In this document: piece after piece, positions 9,822-20,570 of the stretch
Layout of the letters: each line of letters opens with the position of its first letter
How positions within the stretch are numbered: the stretch's first letter is position 1
DNA from: Rhodanobacter sp. DHB23
GTDB taxonomy: Bacteria > Pseudomonadota > Gammaproteobacteria > Xanthomonadales > Rhodanobacteraceae
Length of the DNA stretch: 64,000 nt
Direction: 5' to 3'
NCBI RefSeq assembly: GCF_014842975.1
Contig: NZ_JACYXK010000025.1
Location: 248,001 to 312,000, forward strand
Program-made: the position numbers and the translations under genes
Notes under the pieces: model-generated
Seen by the model: the letters and a program-made list of their open reading frames with translations, nothing else
Told to the model about the DNA's origin: nothing
Databases searched by the model: none

Positions 9822-12086
9822 ATGAGCAACCACATTCAATCCGTCCGGGGCCGGGTCATGCGCCACGCCATTCGTAGTCTCCTTCCGTTGCTGCTGCTCG
9901 CCGGTGCGGGCTTCAGCCAGTCCGTGCTGGCTGCCGACAGCAATACGCTGAAGGACATCAGCTACACCACGGGAGCCGGCGGCAGTGTGCAATTGCACCT
10001 GAACTTCGCCGGGGCGGTGCCGCAACCGCGCATCTTCACCACCGACAACCCCGCACGCATCGCGATCGACTTCGCCGACACCGGCACCACCGCGCAGCGG
10101 CACACGGACATCGGCCAGGGGGCGACCTCGGGCGTCTCGGCGGTGTCCGCCGGGGGGCGGACCCGGGTGATCGTGGAGCTGATGCGCCCGGCGTCCTACC
10201 AGTCGGCGGTCGAGGGCGACAGCCTGGTGCTGACCGTGGCCGGCGGCGGCGCCAGTGGCGCGCCGCAGTCGGCGTCCGCGCCGACGCAGCGCAGCGTCAC
10301 CACGGCGGCGATCATCGACCCCTCCAAGCACCTGCCGGCGGCGGTCGATGGCGCCATCAGCGTCACCAACATCGACTTCCGCCGTGGTTCCGACGGGCAG
10401 GGACGCGTGCTGGTCAACTTCAGCGGTACGGGCGCCGATGCGCAGATGCACACGATCGGCGACAAGGTCGTGGTCAGCATCCCCAACGCCAATGTGCCGA
10501 GCAACCTTACGCGGCGGCTGGACACGATGGACTTCGCCACCCCGGTGCAGTCCATCACCACCCGCGTCGGCGCGGGCGGCGGCGTGCAGATGACGATCGC
10601 CACCAAGGGCGTGGTCGATACCTCGGCCTACCAGGAAGGCAACCAGTACGTGGTGGAGGTGGCGCCGAAGAGGGGCGACAACGCCGCCGTGGGCGCCAGC
10701 CTGGCGGCGCTGGACCAGCACCCCGCCTACAACGGCAAGCGCGCCACCTTCAACTTCCAGGACATCCCGGTGCGCTCGGTGCTGCAGCTGATCGCCGACA
10801 CTTCGGGCCTGAACATCGTGGCCGCCGACAGCGTCGCCGGCAGCATCACCCTGCGCCTGGTGAACGTGCCGTGGGACCAGGCGCTGGACGTGATCCTGCG
10901 CGCCAAGGGCCTGGACAAGCGCCAGGACGGCAACGTGATCTGGGTGGCTCCGCAGCAGGAGCTGGCCAAGTACGAGGAGGATGTCGCCACGGCACGCATG
11001 AAGGCCGAGGACAATGCCCCGCTGGTCACCACCTATATCCCGATCAGCTACGGCAAGGCCGCCGACATCGCCAAGCTGCTGACCACGGGCAGCCTGCAGG
11101 GCATGGGCGGCGGCACGTCCGCCAACACGACCCACGGCTTCCTGTCGGCGCGCGGCAGCGTCTCCTCCGACGACCGTACCAACACGCTGCTGCTCAACGA
11201 CACGGCCGACAAGACCGAGCAGATCCGCAAGCTGGTAGCCGTGCTGGACCGGCCGGTGCAGCAGGTACTTATCGAGTCGCGCATCGTGATCGCCAGCGAC
11301 AGCTTCACCCGCCAGTTGGGCGTGCAATGGGGTGCGTACGCGCAGCGTGTCAATCCCAGCGGCCAGGTGCTGCAGACAGGTGGTGGCGCAGGCGGCACCA
11401 CGCTGGGCTGGAGCACTCCTGGCAGCACCACCACCAGCACCAGCAGTGGCGGTGTCTCCAGCAACCCCGGCCTCGTGGTGAACCTGCCGGCATCAACGGG
11501 TACCTCACCGGCCGGTTCGCTGGGCTTCGCCATCCTCGGCAAGAACTATGCGCTGGATCTGGAGCTCTCGGCGGCGCAGACCGAAGGCAACACCGAGACC
11601 ATCGCAAGTCCGCGCGTGATCACCGCGAACCAGCAGGAAGCCGTGATCCGCCAGGGTCAGGAGATCGGCTACGTCACCTATCAGGGCGGTGCCGGCGCCA
11701 GCGCGAGCACGGGCACGGCCACGGTGCAGTTCAAGGACGCCGTGCTGCAGCTCAAGGTGACGCCCACCATCACGGCGGACAACCGCGTGTACCTCATGAT
11801 CAATGTCAACAAGGACACGCTCGCCCAGTTCCTGCAGACGCCGCAGGGCCAGGTGCCGGAAATCAACACCCAGTCGGTGAACACCTCGGTCCTGGTGGAC
11901 AACGGCCAGACCGTGGTGCTGGGCGGCATCTACGAGGTCGACAAGAGCAACACGGTCACCAAGGTGCCCGGTCTCGGCGACATCCCCATCCTCGGCGTGC
12001 TGTTCCGCAGCACCAGCCGCAACAACAGCAAGGCGGAACTGCTGATCTTCGTGACGCCGCGCATCCTCAACGATTCGCTGCAGTAA
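9822..12086 (+). CDS. pilQ: Type IV pilus secretin PilQ
   Basis: Outer-membrane secretin through which the type IV pilus exits. The 754-residue precursor has a signal peptide (cleavage likely after SVLAA), two AMIN peptidoglycan-binding domains (~40-275), an N0 domain beginning YNGKRATFNFQDIPVRSVLQ, an N1 domain, and the secretin core from ~500 (VLIESRIVIAS) with the Ser/Thr/Gly-rich gate loop and the terminal VPGLGDIPILGVLF and LLIFVTPRIL motifs. Last gene of pilMNOPQ, followed by a terminator. ATG 9858 is a possible alternative start that keeps the signal peptide. Confidence 0.96.
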   Translation: MSNHIQSVRGRVMRHAIRSLLPLLLLAGAGFSQSVLAADSNTLKDISYTTGAGGSVQLHLNFAGAVPQPRIFTTDNPARIAIDFADTGTTAQRHTDIGQGATSGVSAVSAGGRTRVIVELMRPASYQSAVEGDSLVLTVAGGGASGAPQSASAPTQRSVTTAAIIDPSKHLPAAVDGAISVTNIDFRRGSDGQGRVLVNFSGTGADAQMHTIGDKVVVSIPNANVPSNLTRRLDTMDFATPVQSITTRVGAGGGVQMTIATKGVVDTSAYQEGNQYVVEVAPKRGDNAAVGASLAALDQHPAYNGKRATFNFQDIPVRSVLQLIADTSGLNIVAADSVAGSITLRLVNVPWDQALDVILRAKGLDKRQDGNVIWVAPQQELAKYEEDVATARMKAEDNAPLVTTYIPISYGKAADIAKLLTTGSLQGMGGGTSANTTHGFLSARGSVSSDDRTNTLLLNDTADKTEQIRKLVAVLDRPVQQVLIESRIVIASDSFTRQLGVQWGAYAQRVNPSGQVLQTGGGAGGTTLGWSTPGSTTTSTSSGGVSSNPGLVVNLPASTGTSPAGSLGFAILGKNYALDLELSAAQTEGNTETIASPRVITANQQEAVIRQGQEIGYVTYQGGAGASASTGTATVQFKDAVLQLKVTPTITADNRVYLMINVNKDTLAQFLQTPQGQVPEINTQSVNTSVLVDNGQTVVLGGIYEVDKSNTVTKVPGLGDIPILGVLFRSTSRNNSKAELLIFVTPRILNDSLQ

Positions 12087-12110
12087 AGCGCCGCAATCAA
12101 GCGGCATGGA

Positions 12111-12136
12111 AAGAGGCGGCCCCGGCCGCCTCTTTT
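12111..12136 (+). terminator. Rho-independent terminator after pilQ
   Basis: An inverted repeat AAGAGGCGGCC (12111-12121) / GGCCGCCTCTT (12124-12134) followed by a T-rich run (TTTTCTTTTG), 25 bases after the pilQ stop. Confidence 0.88.
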
Positions 12137-12166
12137 CTTTTGTGCGCCTGAACACCGCGGGGACAC

Positions 12167-12178
12167 GGTTAAACTTGT
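12167..12178 (+). promoter_or_regulatory. Candidate -10 region of the moxR-bat operon
   Basis: GGTTAAACTTGT contains the -10-like TAAACT (12170-12175), 50 bases before the moxR ATG. The same 12-mer surrounds the rpmE2 -10 at 891-902. The matching -35 is weak (CTGAAC at about 12150). Confidence 0.3.
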
Positions 12179-12225
12179 GCGTCCGGCTGCTGTCGATAGC
12201 GACGGCCCTTGACGCAGGAAACACC

Positions 12226-13224
12226 ATGATGGACATGCCTGAAGCTTCGCCCCGCAGCCGGCTGCACCAGGCTTTCGTGCAACTGCGCGACGAACTGCAG
12301 GCCTGCATCATCGGCCAGCCGAGACTGGTCGACTGCCTGCTGGTGGCGCTGCTGGCCGACGGTCACCTGCTGGTGGAAGGGGCGCCCGGCCTGGCCAAGA
12401 CCACCGCGGTGAAGGCCCTGGCCGCGCGCATCGAGGCGGATTTCCACCGCGTGCAGTTCACTCCCGATCTGCTGCCCGCCGACCTCACCGGTACCGACGT
12501 GTTCCGTCCGCAGAGCGGCAGCTTCGAGTTCGAGCAGGGGCCGTTGTTCCACAACATCGTGCTGGCCGACGAGATCAACCGCGCACCGGCCAAGGTGCAG
12601 TCGGCACTGCTGGAGGCGATGGCCGAGCGGCAGATCACCGTGGGGCGGGCCACCCGGCCGCTGCCCGGGTTGTTCATGGTGATGGCCACGCAGAATCCGA
12701 TCGAGCAGGAGGGCACGTTCGCGCTGCCCGAAGCACAACTGGATCGCTTCCTGCTGCACGTCACCATCGGTTATCCCGACGCCACGGCCGAGCTGGCGAT
12801 CCTGCGCCTCGCCCGCGAGCAGGCCAGCCGTCGCGCGCATCCGGTGGCCGCGCCCGCGTCGCTGTTGAACCAGTCCGACGTGTTTGCCGCACGCGATGCG
12901 GCGATGGCGGTGCACATGGCGCCGGCGCTGGAGGAATACCTTGCCCAGCTCGTGCTGGCCACGCGCGATGCCGGCCGCTACGGGCCGGAGCTGAAACGCT
13001 GGATCGCCTGGGGCGCCAGCCCGCGCGCCACCATCGCGCTGGATCGCTGCGCGCGGGCGCAGGCATGGCTGGCCGGCCGCGACTACGTGCTGCCGGAGGA
13101 CGTGCACGCCATCGTGCACGAGGTGTTGCGCCACCGCGTGCTGCTGAGCTACGAGGCCGAAGCCGAAGGCGTGCGCAGCGACCAGGTGATCGCCCGGCTG
13201 CTGGACCTCGTGCCGCTGCCGTGA
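12226..13224 (+). CDS. MoxR-family AAA+ ATPase
   Basis: AAA+ chaperone-like ATPase thought to help mature partner complexes, usually von Willebrand factor A proteins encoded beside it. The 332-residue product has Walker A GAPGLAKTT (after HLLVEG), Walker B NIVLADEINRAP, sensor 1 MATQNPIEQEGTF and the C-terminal lid domain. The start chosen is ATG 12226, the first of two adjacent ATGs, preceded by AGGAAA. It leads a run of six genes that overlap or abut (to 19386) and whose products form the Bat/aerotolerance-type set. Confidence 0.9.
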   Translation: MMDMPEASPRSRLHQAFVQLRDELQACIIGQPRLVDCLLVALLADGHLLVEGAPGLAKTTAVKALAARIEADFHRVQFTPDLLPADLTGTDVFRPQSGSFEFEQGPLFHNIVLADEINRAPAKVQSALLEAMAERQITVGRATRPLPGLFMVMATQNPIEQEGTFALPEAQLDRFLLHVTIGYPDATAELAILRLAREQASRRAHPVAAPASLLNQSDVFAARDAAMAVHMAPALEEYLAQLVLATRDAGRYGPELKRWIAWGASPRATIALDRCARAQAWLAGRDYVLPEDVHAIVHEVLRHRVLLSYEAEAEGVRSDQVIARLLDLVPLP

Positions 13225-14156
13225 GCGCCGTTTTGTCGAATCGCGTCGATGGCGATGGCCGCACGTGCGTCTCGCTGGCCGAGCTGCTGGGATTGGGTGC
13301 ACGCATCGGACGCGCGAAATTGCCGCCAACCGAAAGCCGCGCCGCGCGTGGCGGCCAGCATGCCAGCCGTCTCTACGGCCGCGGCATGGACTACGCCGAG
13401 TCGCGCGTCTATCAGGCGGGCGACGACGTGCGCCGGCTCGACTGGCGACTCACCGCGCGCAGCGGCAGGTTGCACACCAAGCTGTTCCAGGAGGAGCGCG
13501 AAGGGCGCCTGCTGGTCCTGCTCGATACCCATGCCAGCATGCGCTTCGGTACCCGTGCCCGCTTCAAGTCGGTGCAGGCCGCACGCGCCGCCGCCATCGC
13601 CGCCTGGCTGGTCGTGCGCGCGGGCGAGCGCGTCGGCATGATGGCGTTCGGCGAGCACGACCGCCTGCTGCGTCCGCAAGGCGCGGCGCGTGGCGCCCTC
13701 GCCGCCTGTGGCGCGCTGGCCGAATGGGACGCGTTGCCGCCGACGGGGCGTGCCGAACCGCTGTCCGCCGCCCTGCTGCGGGCGCGTCGCCTGCAGCACG
13801 GCGCCAGCCGCGTGCTGGTGCTCAGCGACGGTTTCAGTGCGGATGGCGAAGCGCGGCGGCACCTGCTCGAACTGAAGGCGCGCGCCGAGGTCGGCGTGCT
13901 CGTGGTGGCCGATGCGCTGGAGCGCGTGCCGCCACCGCCAGGTCGTTATCCCCTGGAACACGACGGCGAGCGCCGCGACGTGGTGCTGCTCGGCGAACGC
14001 CAGCGCCGCGAGTTCCAGCAGGCGCTGGGCAGCGGCCCGGCCCGGCTGGAGGCGCTGGCGCGCGGCACGGGCGTGCGTTGCCGCGTGGTCGACACGCGCG
14101 AGGATCCGCTCGCGGCCGTCGGCGAACTGCTGGGCCTGGCAGGGATGCGTCGATGA
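13221..14156 (+). CDS. DUF58 domain protein
   Basis: Member of the DUF58 family that accompanies MoxR ATPases; exact function unknown. The diagnostic segment YQAGDDVRRLDWRLTARSGR is followed by KLFQEEREGRLLVLLDTHASM, a degenerate von Willebrand A-like strand. It is a soluble version (311 residues) with no membrane segment, unlike longer DUF58 proteins. GTG 13221 starts within the moxR stop (GTGA overlap of four bases). The stop overlaps the next ATG by four bases. Confidence 0.85.
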   Translation: MSAVLSNRVDGDGRTCVSLAELLGLGARIGRAKLPPTESRAARGGQHASRLYGRGMDYAESRVYQAGDDVRRLDWRLTARSGRLHTKLFQEEREGRLLVLLDTHASMRFGTRARFKSVQAARAAAIAAWLVVRAGERVGMMAFGEHDRLLRPQGAARGALAACGALAEWDALPPTGRAEPLSAALLRARRLQHGASRVLVLSDGFSADGEARRHLLELKARAEVGVLVVADALERVPPPPGRYPLEHDGERRDVVLLGERQRREFQQALGSGPARLEALARGTGVRCRVVDTREDPLAAVGELLGLAGMRR

Positions 14157-14657
14157 CACTGCCGCCGCCCGATGGTCCGGTGCTGCGCGACATCCACCTG
14201 CCGCCCGCGCCATCGTGGTGGCCGCTGGCACCGGGCTGGTGGCTGCTGATGGCGCTGGCGTTGCTGGCGCTGGTCGCGGCTGCGTGGCTATGGCAGCGCG
14301 GCCGTCGTTCGCGCAGGCAGCGTGCCCTGCTGCTGGATGAACTGGAAAAGCTGGCCGTTCGCCATGCGCGGGCCGGTGACGATGCCGCGCTGGCGGCGGC
14401 GCTGCACCAGCTGCTGCGCCGGGTGGCGCGTCGCCATGATGCGGCCGCGACGAAGCAGCGCGGCGATGACTGGCGGCGGACACTGGCACGCGTGCCGGTG
14501 GCGGCATCGGTGCTGGATCGCCTGATGCAGCTGGAGCAGGCGATCTACCGGCCGCGGGCGGTGTTCGATGTGCCCGCCACGCTGGCTGCGGCGCGTCATT
14601 GGCTGCAGGCGGCCGCGAACCCGCGCGCCTGGCGGCCGCCCGCCATGGAGCAAGGCC

Positions 14658-14665
<8 letters not shown>
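14153..14665 (+). CDS. DUF4381 membrane protein
   Basis: A 170-residue protein with one membrane segment (~26-46, PLAPGWWLLMALALLALVAAAW) followed by a basic cytoplasmic helical domain. The N-terminus LRDIHLPPAPSWWPLAPGWW is the hallmark of DUF4381, a family found almost only between DUF58 and BatA genes. Its role is unknown but the context points to assembly of the Bat membrane complex. ATG 14153 overlaps the upstream stop; the 3' end overlaps BatA by eight bases. Confidence 0.85.
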
Positions 14666-15634
<969 letters not shown>

Positions 15635-15638
<4 letters not shown>

Positions 15639-17638
15639 GCGCGGCACTGGCGCAGTTCCACTTCCTGCGGCCGTGGTGGCTGTGCGTGCTCGCCGTGTTG
15701 CCATGGCTGCTGTGGCAGGCCTCGCGGCGTTCGCGCGGATTGCAGGCCTTGTCGCGCCTGGTCGATGCGGAACTGCTGCCGTCGTTGCTGCATGGCCGGT
15801 CCACGCGGCAACGCCTGCCCGCGGGACTGCTGGCGCTGGCCTGGCTGCTGGCGGCGCTGGCCCTGGCCGGGCCGACGTGGAGCCGTGTCGCGCAGCCGCT
15901 GTACGCGCGCCGTGCGGTGCAGGTGGTGGCGATCTCGCTGTCGCAGCGCATGTCGTCGCACGACGTGGCGCCCAGCCGCATCGATCGCGCGCGCTACAAG
16001 GCGCACGACCTGCTGGCGGCCAACCAGGACGGCCTCAACGCCCTGATCGGCTACGCCGGCGAAGCGTTCACGGTGGCGCCGCTCACTTCCGACACGCACA
16101 GCCTGGACGCCCTGCTCGATGCGATGGCGCCCGATACCATGCCGGTGGACGGCGACAACGCGGCCGCGGCGATAGCGCGTGGCGTGGCCTTGATCCGTGG
16201 CGCGAAGGCGGATGGCGGTTCGCTGGTGCTGCTGAGCGACGCCGCCGATGAAGCGGCGCAGGCCGCCGCACGCAAGGCGCTGGCCGAAGGCGTGCGCGTC
16301 TCGGTGCTGGGCATCGGTACGCCGCAGGGCGCGCCGATAGCGTTGCCGGGTGGCGGCTTCCTGCACGACGCCGACGGCAACATGCAGTTGGCCGCGCGCG
16401 ACGACGCGGCGCTGGCGGCGGTGGCCGCGGCGGGCGGCGGCCGTTACGTGCCGATGAGCACCGACGACGGCGACGTGGCTGCGCTCAAGGGCGAATTGCG
16501 CGCCAGTTCCACGTCGGGCGCAAGGGGCCAGTTCGGCGACGAATGGCAGGATCGCGGCCCGTGGCTGCTGCTGCTGTTGCTGCCGTTGGCGGCGTTGGCC
16601 TTCCGTCGTGGCTGGCTGCTGCTGTTGCCGCTGGTGCTGCTGCCGATGTTGCCCGGTACCGCGCACGCCGCAAGCTGGAGCGGGCTCTGGCGGAACCGGA
16701 ACCAGCAGGCGGCCGCGGCGCTCGGGCAGGGCGATGCGAAGCAGGCCATGCGGTTGGCGGACGATCCCGCCTTGCGCGGCGCGGCGGCCTATCGCGCCGG
16801 CGATTACGCTGCCGCCGCGCAGGCGCTGCGCGGCGCGAAAGGCAGCGACGCGAGTTACAACCTCGGCAATGCGCTGGCCCGCGAAGGCAAGTACGAGGAC
16901 GCCATCCATGCCTACGACCAAGCGTTGCAGCGCGATCCGGCGAACGCCGACGCCAGGGCGAACAGGCAGGCGATCGAGGACTGGCTGCGCAAGCAACAGA
17001 AGCCGCCGCAGAAGTCGTCTTCTTCGCAGCAAAAGCAACAACAGCAGCAGGGCGGCTCGTCTTCGGCGCAAGGCCAGGGCGGCAACGGGCAGGGCAAGGA
17101 CACGCAGGGCAAGAGCGGGCAGGACAAGAGCGGCGAGGACCGGCAGGGCCAGGGCGACCAGGGCAAGGACGACGGGCAGTCCGGCAAAGCGGATGAGCAG
17201 GGCAAGGCGCCGCGGCAGCCGGACCCGCAGCACTCCCCGGACGATGCCGGTCAGTCGTCGCAGGGCCAGTCGCAGCAGGACAAGGCGAAGCAGGGCGAGC
17301 CTCCTTCGTCCGCCGGCGCGGATGCGCAGCCGGGCAAGCCGCCGCAGCCAACGCCTGCGCAGCAGGCCGCACAGCAGGCACAGGCCGAACAGGCACAGCA
17401 GGCACTGAAACAGCAACTCGACAGGCAACTGGGCGCGCCCGGCAAGCCCGCGGCCAACCCGTCGCCCGCGCATCAGCTGGGCATGGCGGGTGCCGACGAT
17501 CCGCAGGCGAAACTGCCCGCCGACCTGCGCCAGGCCCTGCAGCGCGTGCCCGACGACCCGGGCGCGCTGCTGCGCCGCAAGTTCGAACTGGAATACCAGC
17601 GTCGCCACGGCGATGCGCCCGACGAGGATGGGCCGTGA
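15635..17638 (+). CDS. BatB/BatC-like fusion: VWA domain plus TPR and low-complexity tail
   Basis: A 667-residue inner-membrane protein. N-terminal membrane segments (~13-27, ~62-80) precede a VWA domain (~90-300) and two more membrane segments (~310-350). A TPR region follows (SYNLGNALAREGKYEDAIHAYDQALQRDP, as in BatC), then about 180 residues rich in Gln, Gly, Lys and Ser. The VWA metal site is degenerate: the expected DxSxS reads SLSQR (VVAISLSQRMSSHDV), so the metal-coordinating Asp and last Ser are missing. That is read directly from the DNA at about 15930-15950. ATGA overlap with batA; its stop overlaps batD. Probably a structural rather than metal-binding VWA. Confidence 0.85.
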
Positions 17639-19386
17639 TGGATGTATCTGTGCGTTCGTCCATGATCGCGAGGATCAAACGGGCGGCCATCCATGGCCGC
17701 ACTCTTCAAGGGTTCATTCTGCTGCTGTGTCTGCTGCTTCCGTTCGCCGCGCATGCCGCCGACGTGCAGGCCACGCTGGATCGCACCACCATGCAGCTGG
17801 GCGAGACGGTGACCCTGAACCTGCACATCAAGGACGGCACCGGCATGGCGATGCCCGACCTGGGCCCGCTCCAGCAGGACTTCGACATACTCGGCAGCTC
17901 GCAGAGCAGCGACCTCAGCATCGTCAACGGCCAGCGCAGCGCCGAGCTGGTGATCGGCGTGGTGCTGCGGCCGAGGCACGCGGGCACGCTGGTGGTGCCG
18001 TCGCTCGACGTGGGCGGGGCACGGACGGCGCCGTTGCAGCTGGTGGTCGGCCAGGCCGACCCGGCGTCGACCGCGACGGCGGACAAGAGTGTCTTCATGG
18101 AATCCGAGCTGGCACCGCAGCGCGCGTGGGTGGGGCAGCAGCTCAGCTACGTGGTGCGGCTGTACATCAGCGGCAACGTCACCAGCGGCACGCTGGATGC
18201 GCCGCAGGTCGATGGCGTGCAGCTCGACCAGGTCGGCGGCGACCTGCGCTACGACAAGGTGCGCGGCAACCGCGCATACCGCGTGATCGAGCGGCGCTAT
18301 GCCGTGGTGCCGCAGCACGCGGGCACGCTCACGATCCCGTCCCTGGGTTTCCGTGGCGTGGCGCTGGATCCCAACGATCCCGACAGCTTCTTCGGGGCGG
18401 GCACGCAGGTCGGCGCCAGCGCTCCCGCGCAGACGGTGCAGGTGCAGGCCGCGCCGGCGGACTGGGGGTCGTCGGCGTGGTTGCCGGCGCGCGCGCTCAG
18501 CCTCTCGCTTTCGGGCTGGCCGGATTCCGGCACGCCGGTGCGCGTGGGCCAGCCGATCAACCTCACCATGATGCTCAGCGCCACCGGCCTGCCGGCCGAG
18601 GCGCTGCCGCCGCTCAGCCTGCCCGCGATGGCCGGCGCCACCGTGTATCCCGACCAGCCCAAGACGGCCACCGCGAACGACGACGCGTGGCTGCAGGGCA
18701 GCAGCGAGCGCAAGTTCGCGGTGATGCCGGAACGGCCCGGCACGCTGACCCTGCCGGCGACCACCCTGCGCTGGTTCGACGTGACGTCGGGGCAGGAGCA
18801 GACCGCCGAGATTCCCGCGCACAGCATCACCGTGCTGCCCGCGGCGGGTGCGGCGGCGGCCGCGTCGGTGGCGGCGCCGCCCGTCGCGCCGGCGGCGTCC
18901 GCCTCCGTCGCGGCAATGCCGGCCAGTGCGATGCTGCAGGGCGTGCCATGGCGCTGGGTCGCGCTGGCCAGCCTGCTGTTGTGGCTGGGCACGGTGCTGG
19001 CGTGGTGGCTCTGGCGGCGCCGCATGCCGCGCGGTGCCGTCACGGCGACCGCGAAGCATGCCTCTGGCGGCGATGCGCGCCAGCAACGGCAGGCTTTCCT
19101 CGCTGCGGCGCGTGGCGACGATGCGGCGGCGCAGTTGCGCAGCCTGCTGGCGTGGGCGCAGGCGGAGCGGCCGGCCATCCGCAACGCCGGCGAACTGGAG
19201 GCGGCGCTGGCGGATGCCGCGCAGCGGCAGGCCATCGACGAGTTGCAGCGCCGCCGCTATGGCAACGTCGCGCGGGCGGCGAATGTCGACCTGGCGGCCA
19301 CCTTCGGCAACGGGTTCGCCTGGCGCGACGACGTCGGCGACCGGGACGACGGCTTGCCGCCGCTGTATCCCTTCAGGCTGGAGTGA
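17638..19386 (+). CDS. batD: BatD-like oxygen-tolerance protein
   Basis: A 582-residue envelope protein of the BatD family. Signal peptide at ~25-41 ([17 protein letters not shown]), then repeated Ig-like beta domains ([25 protein letters not shown], later [22 protein letters not shown]), an Ala/Val linker, a membrane segment (~442-462) and a cytoplasmic tail of ~120 residues. Last gene of the moxR-bat operon. The start is ATG 17638 (GTG 17635 is the alternative), overlapping the previous stop. Its 3' end overlaps the convergent macrodomain gene by 14 bases. Confidence 0.88.
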   Translation: MDVSVRSSMIARIKRAAIHGRTLQGFILLLCLLLPFAAHAADVQATLDRTTMQLGETVTLNLHIKDGTGMAMPDLGPLQQDFDILGSSQSSDLSIVNGQRSAELVIGVVLRPRHAGTLVVPSLDVGGARTAPLQLVVGQADPASTATADKSVFMESELAPQRAWVGQQLSYVVRLYISGNVTSGTLDAPQVDGVQLDQVGGDLRYDKVRGNRAYRVIERRYAVVPQHAGTLTIPSLGFRGVALDPNDPDSFFGAGTQVGASAPAQTVQVQAAPADWGSSAWLPARALSLSLSGWPDSGTPVRVGQPINLTMMLSATGLPAEALPPLSLPAMAGATVYPDQPKTATANDDAWLQGSSERKFAVMPERPGTLTLPATTLRWFDVTSGQEQTAEIPAHSITVLPAAGAAAAASVAAPPVAPAASASVAAMPASAMLQGVPWRWVALASLLLWLGTVLAWWLWRRRMPRGAVTATAKHASGGDARQQRQAFLAAARGDDAAAQLRSLLAWAQAERPAIRNAGELEAALADAAQRQAIDELQRRRYGNVARAANVDLAATFGNGFAWRDDVGDRDDGLPPLYPFRLE

Positions 19387-19894
19387 GCGCGCGCTGGAAC
19401 ACCGCGCGCATCGGCTCGCTGTAGCAGCACAGGACGATGTCGAGCGCGGGATCGCGCGCCAGTTCCTCGCGCAGCGTGCCTATGGCCACCGCGGCCGCGA
19501 GTGGCGCGGGATAACCGAACACGCCGCAGCTGATCGCGGGGAAGGCGATGCGGCGCAGGCCGTGTTCGCGCGCGAGGCGCAGCGCATTGCGGTGGCAATC
19601 CGCCAGCAGCGCCGCTTCGGCGCGGTCGCCGCCATGCCATACCGGGCCCACGGTGTGGATCACCCAGCGCGCGGGCAGGTCGAAGCCGGGCGTGATGCGC
19701 GCTTCGCCGGTGGGGCAGCGCACGCCGGGTGCCACCTGTGCCAATGCGCGGCAGGCGGCGAGCAGGGCCGGGCCGGCGGCGCGATGGATGGCGCCATCGA
19801 CGCCGCCACCGCCCAGCAGCGTCTCGTTCGCCGCGTTGACGATGGCGTCCGCGGCCAGCGTGGTGATGTCGGAGGCGACGACGGCGAGGGGCAT
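19373..19894 (-). CDS. Macrodomain protein, probable O-acetyl-ADP-ribose deacetylase
   Basis: A 173-residue MacroD-type macrodomain that removes ADP-ribose-linked groups (O-acetyl-ADP-ribose or mono-ADP-ribosyl-glutamate). Key motifs are [27 protein letters not shown] (Asn and glycine-rich loop around the distal ribose, in the first 40 residues), PTGEARIT and [12 protein letters not shown] (second phosphate-binding loop). The start at 19894 gives [14 protein letters not shown], the expected first strand; the open frame upstream crosses the divergent marR gene and is not coding. Overlaps the batD 3' end by 14 bases in convergent orientation. Confidence 0.9.
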   Translation of the reverse strand: MPLAVVASDITTLAADAIVNAANETLLGGGGVDGAIHRAAGPALLAACRALAQVAPGVRCPTGEARITPGFDLPARWVIHTVGPVWHGGDRAEAALLADCHRNALRLAREHGLRRIAFPAISCGVFGYPAPLAAAVAIGTLREELARDPALDIVLCCYSEPMRAVFQRALTPA

Positions 19895-19951
19895 GTGGCG
19901 ACCGCGAACAGGTTCTATGCTTGGTCCAGTGCTGGCGAGGTTGCGACGATC

Positions 19952-20416
19952 ATGGCGAAAACGGAAGAGCTTTCCTTCGGCTACCTGCTGAACGACGTGA
20001 CCCTGTTGTTCCGCAAGCACTTCGACCGGCGCGCGGTGAAATACGGCCTGACGCGCGCGCAATGGCGCGCCACCAAGATGCTGTACCACCGCGAAGGCAT
20101 GCGCCAGAACGAACTGGCCGAGGCGCTGGAGATGGAACCCATCGCGGTGGGCCGGGTGATCGACCGCCTGCAGGCGGCCGGCTTCGTGGAGCGCCGCCCC
20201 GATCCGCGCGACCGCCGCGCATGGCGGCTTTACGTCACTGCGCAGGCGCACGACGTGGTGGACGACATGGAGCAGGTGGCGCGCGAGTTGCGCCGCGAAT
20301 CCACCACGGGCATCGAATACGACGAGCTGAAACGCGCGCTGGACGTGATCGAGCGGATCAAGGCGAACCTGCAGGCACTGGACGCGGCAGAGGCGCCCAT
20401 GGTCCACGGGGAATAG
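19952..20416 (+). CDS. MarR-family transcriptional regulator
   Basis: A 154-residue winged-helix regulator. Helix-turn-helix and wing are in [19 protein letters not shown]...[37 protein letters not shown], where the DPRDRRAW wing is a family hallmark. Long N- and C-terminal helices would form the dimer. It is 154 bases upstream of the RND efflux pair on the same strand and 57 bases from the divergent macrodomain gene. MarR proteins often repress neighbouring efflux genes, so control of the pump is a reasonable inference. ATG 19952 is the first codon of the conserved domain. Confidence 0.88.
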   Translation: MAKTEELSFGYLLNDVTLLFRKHFDRRAVKYGLTRAQWRATKMLYHREGMRQNELAEALEMEPIAVGRVIDRLQAAGFVERRPDPRDRRAWRLYVTAQAHDVVDDMEQVARELRRESTTGIEYDELKRALDVIERIKANLQALDAAEAPMVHGE

Positions 20417-20570
20417 GCGCTAGTCGCATCGGATACATTTGCCAAGTGCCGTGCGTCGTTGCAGTCGATGCGTCGACGTGCCCTGCGTTGCGCGATACTT
20501 TTGGACTCCACCGACCCTCCTGGTGCGTGATCCCGGGACGGTGATTTCCGTACGCATCAACGGGGAGCCC

